Source: Periplaneta americana
Lineage: Eukaryota > Arthropoda > Insecta > Blattodea > Blattidae
DNA length: 64,000 nucleotides
Direction: 5' to 3'
NCBI RefSeq assembly: GCF_040183065.1
Contig: NC_091131.1
Coordinates: 99,758,330 to 99,822,329, forward strand
The position numbers and the translations under genes are program-made. Under the pieces are notes generated by a model. That model saw only the letters and a list, made by a program, of their open reading frames with translations. It was not told the DNA's origin and did not search any database. Shown in pieces: positions 33,883 through 43,051 of this stretch (positions are counted from its first letter, which is position 1; each line of letters starts with the position of its first letter).

Positions 33883-34136
33883 TCCACACCTGTGGAGTAA
33901 CGGTCAGCGCGTCTGCCGCGAAACCAGGTGGCCCGGGTTCGAATCCCGGTTGGGGCAAGTTACCTGGTTGAGGTTTTTTCCGGGGTTTTCCCTCAACCGA
34001 ATACGAGCAAATGCTGGGTAACTTTCAGTGCTGGACCCCGGACTCATTTCACCAGCATTGTCACCTTCATATCATTCAGACGCTAAATAACCTAGATGTT
34101 GATACAGCGTCGTAAAATAACCCAATAAAATAAAAA
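33883..34136 (+). mobile_element. SINE subfamily 1, complete, inside Helitron 3' end
   Basis: Flanked by AACAAGTGCAGCG at 33870-33882 and 34137-34149. It has a head with A-box side GGAGTAACGGTCAGC and B box GGTTCGAATCC, the central segment CCTGGTTGAGGTTTTTTCCG and TTTTCCCTCAACCG, then TGTTGATACAGCGTCGTAAA and an A-rich end. It is the best preserved copy in the window (254 bp) and postdates the outer Helitron. Confidence 0.92.
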
Positions 34137-34276
34137 AACAAGTGCAGCGAAGCGCGGTAGTACGGCTAGTGTTGTAATAAATGTGCAAGTGTCTTCATTA
34201 TGTAAAAATATTCTGACATTTATTCGAAGACGTGGTACACTAACACAGCACATAACGGTATGCAACAAATTCCTAG

Positions 34277-34470
34277 CCACTCGCGTAGCCTGGGTGATAA
34301 CGAGGGTGGGCTCTTGGTTCGAAGCTATGCTCGGGCTTGAGTTCGAATCTTCCTTGAACTGATTATTTGGTTGTGTTTATTCTGAGGTTTTCCCCAACTG
34401 TAAGGAAAATGTCAGGTAAGCATTGTGAACCTTTTCACTCATACCGCAAAATACCACTTCACTATCACGA
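34277..34470 (+). mobile_element. SINE of a third head type, partial
   Basis: A degenerate tRNA-like head (GCGTAGCCTGGGTGATAACG, then GAGTTCGAATCTT) is followed by the central module (TTATTTGGTTGTGTTTATTC, then TTTTCCCCAACTGTAAGG and AAATGTCAGG). The tail is not recognisable. Confidence 0.6.
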
Positions 34471-34929
34471 ATTTCTGTTTTTTTTTTCTGAGAAACTCGT
34501 AATCATAAAATACACCTTTATGGAACCTAATTACAGTTTTAAGATCATAAAAAAATAGCCTGGTAATTCATGTGCTGGTGATGATGATAATGATGAAGAT
34601 ATGTTTTATGTAGAACTGGGGACGGAGCGAGTAGAATTGTTGAGTAACTCGGTTCTATCGGTTTATGTGCTTGGCAGCGGAGCACCGAAGTTACTCGGTT
34701 AACCGTAGCCGTTACCGGTCAGTTCAAACGTTCGAACAGAGTTCACGTGTTTCACTTAGTTCTACCAAACAACGTAGATACTATTGTATTTAAATATTTT
34801 CTGCTGTAGGACAAATTATTTCCTTATCCCCAAGGCGGGCTGAAACTCTAGTATTGAAGATGAGTTCATCCTATTATATGACCTGTCAAGTGAGCCTAAT
34901 GAACACTGACAGTTTGAACATATTATTGT

Positions 34930-34930
34930 A

Positions 34931-34992
<62 letters not shown>

Positions 34993-34993
34993 G
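34930..34993. repeat. (AAT)n microsatellite
   Basis: About 20 units of AAT. Confidence 0.95.
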
Positions 34994-34999
34994 TCGCGG

Positions 35000-36695
35000 C
35001 AACTGATAAGGAGATGGATTTAATAGGCCTTGAGTTGGGAGAGGAAATAAATATTCTCTCATCTCAAAGCTGTAAAATTTGTTATGGTGTTCACAACTAC
35101 TTACCTTTCTAAAAGTGGGTTTTCTTCTTTAATTTATTTTAAAAAATAAGTACAGGAACAAGTTGAATATTGAACCTGACTTTAGACTCAAATTAACTCA
35201 ATTGAAACCTGACAAAGAAGTTGAGTTTTCCTAAACAAGCACCACCTTCACACTGAAGCTGTGTTTATTTATTTTAGTTACAGACTGTAGCATCAACAGG
35301 AATATTATGTGTTTATGATGTATTTTTTTTTTGTTAGTATTTAATCATTTAGCTACTATTATGAAACAATCAGAGCTAGGTCTATATGCATTTTTATGGA
35401 ACACTCCACTGAATAAATTCAAAGAGAAACTGTTTCTTAATTAAGACGCTTAAATGAAGCTATCAGTAATGATTGGTATTGGACCATAGAAATGTTAATC
35501 ATGACCCTGAGAGCGACACATGACGTTTTCCCATAATAAATTTGGTTAGTGGTACAACTAATTTCCTAAATTAAAAACAGTGGTACGTCATTGAAGAAAA
35601 AAAAAAGTTGAGAACCGCTGCTGTAGATCAAACTCATACTTCAGTTTTAAAACTTGATTAACACCATTCATCTCTCATGAATGATTAACATGTACGTCAG
35701 AAAAAAAAAACTGAACTAGGCTATTTAACAACAGACACTAGAGACCGGCAAATCAGAGAGATTCAATCTGCCTATGACTGTTATAATCGTGTCGCTGTTA
35801 TTTCCGGTGTGACTTCTCCCCTTTGCTTACGCCTTAGGAAGTGAAGGCTCTATAAAGTCTAGGTAGGTAGTATCGCTCGCCTTTTTTGTTCTTTCGTTGC
35901 CTAGCTACCAGTTGAGGAATCTATTTGCTTCACCGTTAAACATTATCATGTCGTAGCTCCTATGATAATAAATCAAACGCACTGTAATTCAGCAAATAAT
36001 TGAGCGGCAAATAACGTCCTCGTGTGATTTCTGCGAACGCCAACAAAAGAGCCAAAATGGCGGGCGATTATATTAAGTATTTATCGAGCCTTAGAAAATG
36101 CATTACATCATCAGTAGCGAATGACAAGACGCACACGTTTAAATGTAGCCGACCTGCGACGTGATTGGCTGCCGGAACTAAGAGCGACGAGACTATAGCC
36201 GCAGTTGATGGTTGCAAAGCAATGCGCCGCAGAAAGATGACGCAGAATGTACAGTTCACTACAGCGCGTAAGAACAGTCTCACGTTTACAAAGGTTAAAT
36301 GCGCCTACCTTCTGAGAATGTAATAATTATTATTATTATTACTCGTATTAGTTTCGTTTCCTCTCAATTTATTACATTTAATTTAGATACGATGTGAAAT
36401 AAAGGACTTAATTCGTGACAATCATTATGGTGATTTTGTTTTATTATTATTGTTCAGCACAAAGTCCTTATTTGTAGTTGGTGTATTTTAAAGAGTAGGT
36501 ACTCTTACAAGCACAAATCAATATGAAATAAAATTTATGTATTTGTATGTAAACTTACATATTGGGAAAAATTATTAGCTTCGACTTAAATAAACAAGGA
36601 ATACTGAATACCGGTACATATTTATATACATATTTCTCATTTTCATATTACATAAAATCCGGGCTCTATATTCATAACATACGGATTAACAAAAT
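35000..36695. other. Non-coding stretch with one hAT-like end
   Basis: TAGAGACCGG at 35739-35748 matches the left end of the 1898-2620 element. An inverted TAGAGCCCGGATTTTATG lies at about 36651-36668. The flanking 8-mers (ACAGACAC and TATTCATA) do not match, so a single insertion is not proven. The part at 35990-36290 is richer in CpG than the surroundings. No gene was recognised. Confidence 0.4.
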
Positions 36696-36700
36696 ATATG

Positions 36701-36886
36701 TCCACTGCTGTGAGTAACGGTTAGGACGTCTGACAATGAAACGAGCGGGTTCGGGTTCAAATTGTGGTTGGGACAAGTTACCTGGTTGGGTTTTTTCTGG
36801 TATTTTCCCTCAACTAATTGAAGCAGAAATGCTGGGTAACTTTCGGCGTTGGATCTCGGACTTATTTCGCTATCATTAATTCACAT
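36701..36886 (+). mobile_element. SINE subfamily 1 with (ATC)n end
   Basis: The head has GAGTAACGGTTAGGACGTCT and B box GGGTTCAAATTGTGG. The centre reads CCTGGTTGGGTTTTTTCTGG, TTTTCCCTCAACT and GCTGGGTAACTTTCGGCG. It runs into an (ATC)n microsatellite instead of the usual GCGTCGT tail. Confidence 0.8.
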
Positions 36887-36925
<39 letters not shown>

Positions 36926-36926
36926 G
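36886..36926. repeat. (ATC)n microsatellite
   Basis: About 13 ATC/TCG-type units at the SINE end. Confidence 0.9.
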
Positions 36927-36984
36927 TCGTCATCCATACCCTAGTCCGAGTTAAGTTAACGGCGCGGCGTGCTGTGCTTATACA

Positions 36985-37090
36985 AGAGCGCGATCGTTCG
37001 GCTACCCAATCATTCACAAGATAAGAGGATAAACACAATAAGCCTCAGACTGCAGTGTAAGTCTTCGGGTCCCTCCTCCATACGAGAGAA
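36985..37090 (+). repeat. Dispersed ~80-100 bp repeat, copy 2
   Basis: TCGTTCGGCTACCCAATCAT, then CACAATAAGCCTCAGACTGC and GTCTTCGGGTCCCTCCTCCA. It matches copies 1 and 3. Confidence 0.65.
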
Positions 37091-37514
37091 GAAGAAAAAA
37101 AAAACAAAATATATGGTGACATTTTGATATCCCTCCCCACACTACACACGAGAGAAAACGTATGGTACTTAAATAATTCTTATATTCCTCGGCCCCATAA
37201 CAAACAATCCTCTCAACTAACCCACTAAACTTGTCACATACCACGACTTAGCTGTCCCCTCACTTAAGCCATCTAACCTATAAAGGAACTTACAGATAAG
37301 AAGTCAGTCCTGTGTGTGGTGTGGGACTATATCGAAGATTGGTCAAACAATAAAATTGTTACCATAGCAACTATAACCATACTACTGCTGTACAAAACAA
37401 AATATTACATAATAATACGCTCTTTCAGATGATAAAAAAAAAACTCTAGGGTGCAATTTAAGTGTACTCTATGACGTCATATCTCGCCAATTTACTATTA
37501 TTAAATTGTATAGT

Positions 37515-37735
37515 AATAATAAATTCGAAACCAGGCGGCCCGGATTCGATTCTCGGTTGGGACAAGTTACCTGGTTGAGGTTTTTTCCGGGGTTTTCCCT
37601 CAAACCGATATGAGCAAATGCTGGGTAACTACAGGTGCTGGGCCCCGGACTCATTTCACCGGCATTATCACCATCTCATTCAGAAGCTAAATAACCTGAG
37701 ATGTTGATAAAGCGTCGCAAAATAATCTACCAAAA
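37515..37735 (+). mobile_element. SINE subfamily 1, 5'-truncated
   Basis: It begins within the head (CGAAACCAGGCGGCCCGGAT) and carries the B box GATTCGATTCTC, the complete central segment and the GATGTTGATAAAGCGTCGCA end. The flanks AATTTACTATT (about 37490) and AATAGTAAATT (about 37733) are inverted, not direct, copies of each other. Confidence 0.85.
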
Positions 37736-38165
37736 ATAGTAAATTGGGGAATACTAAAACTTTATTACATTTAAGAATTCATTTTCTACTAAGAGCGTTT
37801 GATTAATAAATTAATTTTGGAATTGTATAATAGTTATACTACTGGTCAACATTGAATAAATAAAATTAATAGCACTGTATTTATGAAAAAAGTTTCTAAT
37901 GTTATAGCCTACTTTACTGCATGAATCAATGTTTAAGAAACGTGCGAAGCGATGTTTCTAATTTTGACGGATGCATTAACTGTATAAAATTATAAACGTG
38001 TTTCATAAATTATTTTTGTACGACAGCATTACAAAACAATGAATAAAGAAATAACGGAATTACTGAATAATACGATACAGCCATATTACACCACACTGAT
38101 GAAAGAAAGGTGGCTTCGATGACATTATATAATAATTATATATGCAAGCCATGCGAAAAACAAAA

Positions 38166-38188
38166 CCTAACCTAACCTAACCTAACCT
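38166..38188. repeat. Interstitial telomere-like (CCTAA)n
   Basis: Four perfect CCTAA units and a partial fifth. The complement TTAGG is the usual insect telomere repeat. Confidence 0.8.
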
Positions 38189-38424
38189 GTCACTGATTTT
38201 CGGGCTCACGAAAACTCTCCAACTACCAGAAAACGTAAATTTCCGTAATGTATTCTCCAGCAGACCCGAAATAACATATCAATTTGTAATGATGGCAATT
38301 TCATAAAATGGTCTATGAAGAAAGGGATTCCCATGTCATCAATGATGTATTAAATATTATTGTACGGCAAATCGCAACACAATTTTCATATTAACTGTAT
38401 GGCACAAGTTATACCGTCATAGCC

Positions 38425-38515
38425 ATTCGGCTGCCTGATCACTCACAGAATAGGAATGGCAAGCACAATAAGCCTCAAGCTGCAGGGCCTTCGGGTTCCT
38501 CCTCCATAAAAAGTC
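38425..38515 (+). repeat. Dispersed ~80-100 bp repeat, copy 3
   Basis: CATTCGGCTGCCTGATCACT, then CACAATAAGCCTCAAGCTGC and CTTCGGGTTCCTCCTCCATA. It matches copy 2 closely. Confidence 0.65.
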
Positions 38516-38566
38516 ACGACGTTTTAGCTGGCATGGTAATATTTTACGGCACTGGTAGGCCTACCA

Positions 38567-39376
38567 CATAGGCGGAGTTATTGTGGGGCATGGAGGGCAC
38601 AGCCCCCCCAAAATTATCTGAACTCTTTTTTTTTTATTAACGTTAGAAAATATTGAATTCAAAAGATATTTTTTGCTTTTGTTTGTGATTAAGTTTCTTT
38701 GCTTAAATTGATGAATTAATGTCTTCAGATCATGTGTCTGGAGTATAATATTTATTTTAAATTTCTGAATGTTTAAGAATTCCTATACCTCATTTGAGGA
38801 ATGGAAGCATTGTAACGTAATGTTTCTGTACTCAAGTGTTAGAAGTCTGCAGGTGTTCAGGCCGACACTTGAAGATGTATGAATAACATCTGCACAATAA
38901 TGCAGAAAAAAGAAAAATGATCCCGATATAATGTGTAAACTTAAAGACGAGATTAAATAACATAATTAGAGTTTACATTTCATATGATATCTTCAGAAAG
39001 GTAAGCTTCATATAAAAAGTTTCTGTTAGCACTGTTACGTAGTTTTGTTGGTGTATATGCGTTTCTGTACGAGACACAAAAAAGAGGGAGATTATTTTAA
39101 GTTATGCCCTATTATAATTTATATGTAGTAGACCTACAGTTCAAGCCCTATATAACTCGGTCCGAAACATCGTGGATATGGATGTAACACTGTAAGAGAC
39201 ATGCCCCCAGAAAATATCTTTATTAAATAATCATATTCCGATTTACTGTACGACGGTCAAGCTATAACGGGGGGGGGGGGGGAGGAGGTAAATGATGTTC
39301 CCCATAATCCCTTATAGGGGGATTCTGTGGTTTTGCTTTGCCCCCCTACAAGCAAACGGTTCTCTCTCCGCCTATG
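38567..39376. mobile_element. hAT-type element (CATAGGCGGAG ends)
   Basis: CATAGGCGGAG (38567-38577) and inverted CTCCGCCTATG (39366-39376) are flanked by a perfect 8 bp duplication, GCCTACCA (38559-38566 and 39377-39384). A C7 run near the left end (about 38603) and a G13 run with a second C/G-rich patch near the right end (39269-39290 and about 39348) add to the inverted symmetry. No transposase frame was found in the 810 bp. Confidence 0.87.
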
Positions 39377-39384
39377 GCCTACCA

Positions 39385-40435
39385 TACTATGGCGTAATAT
39401 TATATTATGAACTATTTTCTCTAAGGATGAAGGCTGTTTATAATGCTGGAATACAAAAAAATAATCATTTATAAATGTCGCCCCCACAATACTTGTCTGT
39501 AAATTTTCGTAATGAATTAAATCACATTTATTTTTACATACGTTCTATATCGCGGAAGTACACAGAAGAAGAAATTACGTTAACACGAACTCGTAACAGG
39601 ATTAATGTTCTTTATAAATATAACAATAAATTAAATATCATGCTTACCTTCCCATTCCCTTCTCCACGGTGTCAAAATGATGTTCTTCCAAACCTTCGCT
39701 TAGCCGAGGTCTTCCCCTAATTTCACTTAAAGCAGTACAGAGGACAATAATAAGTAAAACGGTTTCACGTAAAAATCAAGCACTTGCTTTGGTATGTCAA
39801 TCGGGGTATACATCTTTCTGAAGTTTCGTACACCACAAAACATTATCTATATTACAAAATACGTAGTTCTCAATCCTTCCGCATTCAAAACGTATTATAA
39901 CATCACTTTCTAACTTCCGATACATCCTATTTTCAGGTAAGGATATTCTCGTTTCATCAAAGACAACATTTTGCAAATAACACAAATACCGGTACACCAA
40001 AAAGTGTCTCGAACTTCCGATCGGCAAGTAGTACAAACACCGCATAGAGGGCGTTAAACTATCCAGCAAGTCATTGGCCTATCGCCATTTCATGATATGT
40101 AACCAATAAGAAAAGAGAAGGTAGGGGGATAGAATTACCAACCTTCGTTTTACAAGGACAACCATGATTAAATTTCTAATTCGAAATCCATAGATACCGA
40201 TAATTTTAACCAAAACTCTGCAACATTACCTTACTATGCTTTTTATGAACACTGCAAAACAGCCACTTCATCACATTTTTAAATTATTGTTATTGTTTGT
40301 GATAATGCAAAGTATCAATTTCGAGATTTTCGCGGAAATTCACATTTTCGGCATCACTTAAAATGAAAATGTGGTTTCGGGCATGCTGTCTACATATTAT
40401 GTAACAGCGATTTCTTCCAAACTATTATACGGATT
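39385..40435. other. Unassigned stretch with weak exon-like signals
   Basis: A 90-codon minus-strand frame (40069-39797) and a following minus-strand segment ending at a donor-like AAG|GTAAGC near 39647 could be exons. No domain is recognisable and no joined reading could be established. Otherwise AT-rich. Confidence 0.3.
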
Positions 40436-40444
40436 TTGTTCACA

Positions 40445-40648
40445 TTCAACATCTTCGAGTCAATTTACCCAGAAATTCACATCACAATTCGGGCACAATG
40501 CAGGGCCACTGAGGTGATGTCACAGGTTAAGTACAAGACAAGGAACAAACACCAGCTCCGTGGAATGGCGATAAATCTCCGTCCACACCGGAAATCGAAC
40601 CACTAACTGCTTGGTAAGGAAGCGCGAGTCCTATCCATTAAGTCATAG
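40445..40648 (-). mobile_element. tRNA-derived SINE, split by a MITE
   Basis: The minus strand shows TTAATGGATAGGACTCGCGC (A-box region) and AGTGGTTCGATTTCC (B box) with a tail toward 40445. The head continues beyond the MITE at 40828 (GTCTACCGCTGTGAC on the minus strand), so the MITE entered the SINE head. Confidence 0.6.
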
Positions 40649-40827
40649 CACAGTCTAGTATATAGTCACGAAGCTCAATACATAGGGAATATGCATCCAT
40701 AGAGTTGCTAACCACTAGGATCGCTACTAACGCCTCGTCACAGACAATGCGAAATAGTACTGGTACAATCTGTTGTTCCTAGTACCCTCAACAACTCAAG
40801 CTTCGTGACTGTATATACTGGATTGTG
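40649..40827. mobile_element. 179 bp MITE, copy 1
   Basis: The ends CACAGTCTAGTATATAGTCA, then CGAAGCT, pair with inverted CACAATCCAGTATATACAGT, then CACGAAGCT. The flanks are GTCATAG (40642-40648) and GTCACAG (40828-40834), a 7 bp duplication with one mismatch. A near-identical copy sits at 54884-55066. No coding capacity. Confidence 0.85.
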
Positions 40828-40954
40828 GTCACAGCGGTAGACCGAAATCTATTCAAAAGATTTGTTTTGGCGTAGAACAAAGTCCTCACTAGGTATGATG
40901 AAGGGTAACTTGGGAATTGACAGTAACATAAAAATGCAACCACCCTCTTTGCTA

Positions 40955-41353
40955 CAATGGGAATACAAGGGGACAAAGGGAAGAACAAGAAGCACAAATC
41001 GAGGGGAAGACAAGAAAACAAATGGAATACAAGGAGAACAAGGGGAATACAATGTGAAACAAGAAGACAAGAATAACAAAGGGAATACGAGAGAAAGAGA
41101 AACACAAGGAATACGAGAACAAGGGTAATACAATGGTAAACAAAGGGAATACACGGAGAAAAAGCGGAAAACAAGGACAAGGGGAACACAAATAAGGAAA
41201 ATAATGAGAATAAGGGTAATACAAGGGCAGAAAAAACGAAGGGGAACACAAAGAGAACAAGGGGAATACAATAGGGAGATAAGACAAGGGGAAGACAAGG
41301 ACAAGGGAAATATGAGTACAAGAGTATTAGAGGGAGAACATAGAGAATGCAAT
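40955..41353. repeat. Purine-rich minisatellite
   Basis: About 400 bp nearly free of T on the plus strand, built from drifting units such as ACAAGGGGAATACAA and AGAACAAGGGG. The long hydrophobic open frames (up to 189 codons) on the minus strand come from the pyrimidine-rich complement and are not genes. Confidence 0.8.
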
Positions 41354-41547
41354 ACATATGGTTCTATATAAAGTTATGCAGCATAGTAAAACTGTGCACC
41401 TGATGATTTTTTCACTTTGTCTCTAGCATGAGATAAATTAAATAAGCAATTCAGTATATCCCCAGAGTCCTCTTTTGATGAAATTTATTATATGCAGAAT
41501 TAACTTTACAAGTGAGTTTTCCTTTACCCTTAGTGAAGAAAAAAAAA

Positions 41548-41758
41548 TGGTTTATTTAACGACGCAACTGCCAAGATTATACCAGAGTCGCCAGTGTCCC
41601 AGAATTTTTATCCACAGGAGTTCTTTCACATGCCAGTAAATCTACTGACATGAGCCTATGGCATTTAAGCACACTTAAATGCCATTGATCTGGTCCGGGA
41701 TCGAACCTGCAATCTCGAATACAGAAGGCCAGCACCATACCAATTACACTACTACACT
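41548..41758 (-). mobile_element. SINE subfamily 4, minus strand
   Basis: The minus strand has head AGTGTAATTGGTATGGTGCT and B box GCAGGTTCGATCCCGG. The body contains an inverted pair (CATTTAAGTGTG and CACACTTAAATG-like, with TTAAATGCCATAGG), and the 3' end is GCGTCGTTAAATAAACC. The head and body differ from subfamilies 1 and 2, but the last 15 bases are the same. Confidence 0.75.
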
Positions 41759-41784
41759 TAACTTTTAAAAATGGTATAGTGTTA

Positions 41785-42522
41785 AGGTACGATCACACGT
41801 CGCTACTTTTGCAGCGATGCAGTACAAAAAACTGCGCAACTCTTGTACTGCGACGCGTGAACAACGGTGCAACCCGAAAAGTAGCGACTGCCGAACCTGC
41901 TGCCAGCGCTTTTCCATGCTGCGCGCAGCTTAAAAGTAGCGACGTGTGAACAGGGTTCTCAGGGTTGCAGCCGCAGCCTTTTTGATATCGGTTTTGTTGA
42001 AACTTTTGCTGCGGTTGCAACCAGTGTTACCACCCAAATGTGCCAATGATACTTTTATTGCTTGGATATATTTTAATGTTAAATGTGATTAAAATAAATT
42101 ATTTATAACAGTTATTAAATACACAACACAGTCTGAGCATAATTGGTGACGATATAATTCATTTTTTAAATTTTCCGTAGCGTAGTTCCAAACAGGAGGG
42201 TTGCCAACATTGATTTCGTGAATATACTGTTGGTTATCATTTAAGTATATAGGCGTTTTTAAAAGCTTTATAGTAAAAATAATGTCAATTTCTGAATACT
42301 AGATACGACAGAAAAGCAAATAATAGATAAGGAAGCTCTCGCATGAGTTTCTTAATAATGCGAACATAACCACAAAATGTATATTGAGAAGTCAATACGG
42401 AGATGGGAACCTGCAGTAGCGTGCAGCGCTCTACTTTTGGCTTACGTGTGAACACGACACGCAACTTTTACAGCTGCAGTATAAAAGTAGCGCTGCAAAA
42501 GTAGCGACGTGTGACCGTACCT
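41785..42522. mobile_element. Harbinger-type MITE with AGGTACG ends
   Basis: The ends AGGTACGATCACACGTCGCT, then ACTTTTGCAGCG, pair with inverted AGGTACGGTCACACGTCGCT, then the same. TTA borders both sides (41782-41784 and 42523-42525), the 3 bp TWA duplication of PIF/Harbinger. The motif AAAGTAGCG or its complement recurs at least six times inside, clustered near the ends, and is likely the transposase-binding array. No transposase is present. Confidence 0.87.
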
Positions 42523-43051
42523 TTAATTTTGTAAATCCTCGGAGATATTATAAATTACTATAATACGCAATTTTATGTAAATTTGTGAAAAATAAATTAC
42601 ATTTATACAGAGTGGATGGTAACCTCTGCACCAAAATGAAACTGGTAATAGATCATGGGGAAAGATTTGAAAAATCTAAATAATTTTTTTCCCTAATATT
42701 AACAGTTTAGAGGGAATAATTGTTTCTATGAAGCATTTGGCAACATCACAGCTGCTGCAATAACTCTAAGCAAGTGCAGCCTGCACTCCTTACCTTCCCC
42801 TCCCTCTGCTGTACTCAATGGTTACTGGTAACACGCGACATACGCTGCGTTACAAGATTTATTTCAACAATTTTCGCTATTATTCAATTTAAATTCATGG
42901 TTAAACAGTTTAATTTTCAAAAAAAGATTCAGATTATATTTTTACTATCATTCTGATGTGTGCCAATGTGTGGCTGTAAAGCAAGATAATGGAGATTGGT
43001 TGTTAAATATAATATAACAATGTGGTTATGTAACATAGACACGAAATTGAT

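Larger units (their letters stand above)
31222..34169 (+). mobile_element. Outer Helitron, non-autonomous, interrupted
   Basis: The 5' end TCTATACTAATAATAAATCT (31222) and 3' end GCGGTAGTACGGCTAG (34169) are typical arthropod Helitron termini, inserted between A (31221) and T (34170). A GC-rich hairpin region (GCAGCGAAGCGC) precedes the CTAG end. The element is split by an inner Helitron (31909-32895) and by a SINE (33883-34136). No Rep/helicase frame is present, so it depends on another Helitron's RepHel protein for rolling-circle movement. Short (GTAT)n and (GTCT)n tracts lie at 31348-31384. Confidence 0.8.

Noticed and set aside
33883-33960. tRNA genes at SINE heads (also 681, 1730, 12529, 36701, 41700, 52870)
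   Set aside because: A and B boxes are present, but the acceptor and anticodon stems do not pair and SINE bodies follow.
35739-36668. A third complete TAGAGACCGG hAT element
   Set aside because: The flanking 8-mers do not match, so only an isolated end is claimed.
37490-37745. Target duplication of the SINE at 37515
   Set aside because: The flanking AATTTACTATT and AATAGTAAATT are inverted rather than direct repeats.
40788-41357. Long hydrophobic open frames (up to 189 codons) on the minus strand, resembling multi-pass membrane proteins
   Set aside because: They lie on the pyrimidine-rich strand of a minisatellite and three frames are open at once, which is a composition artefact.
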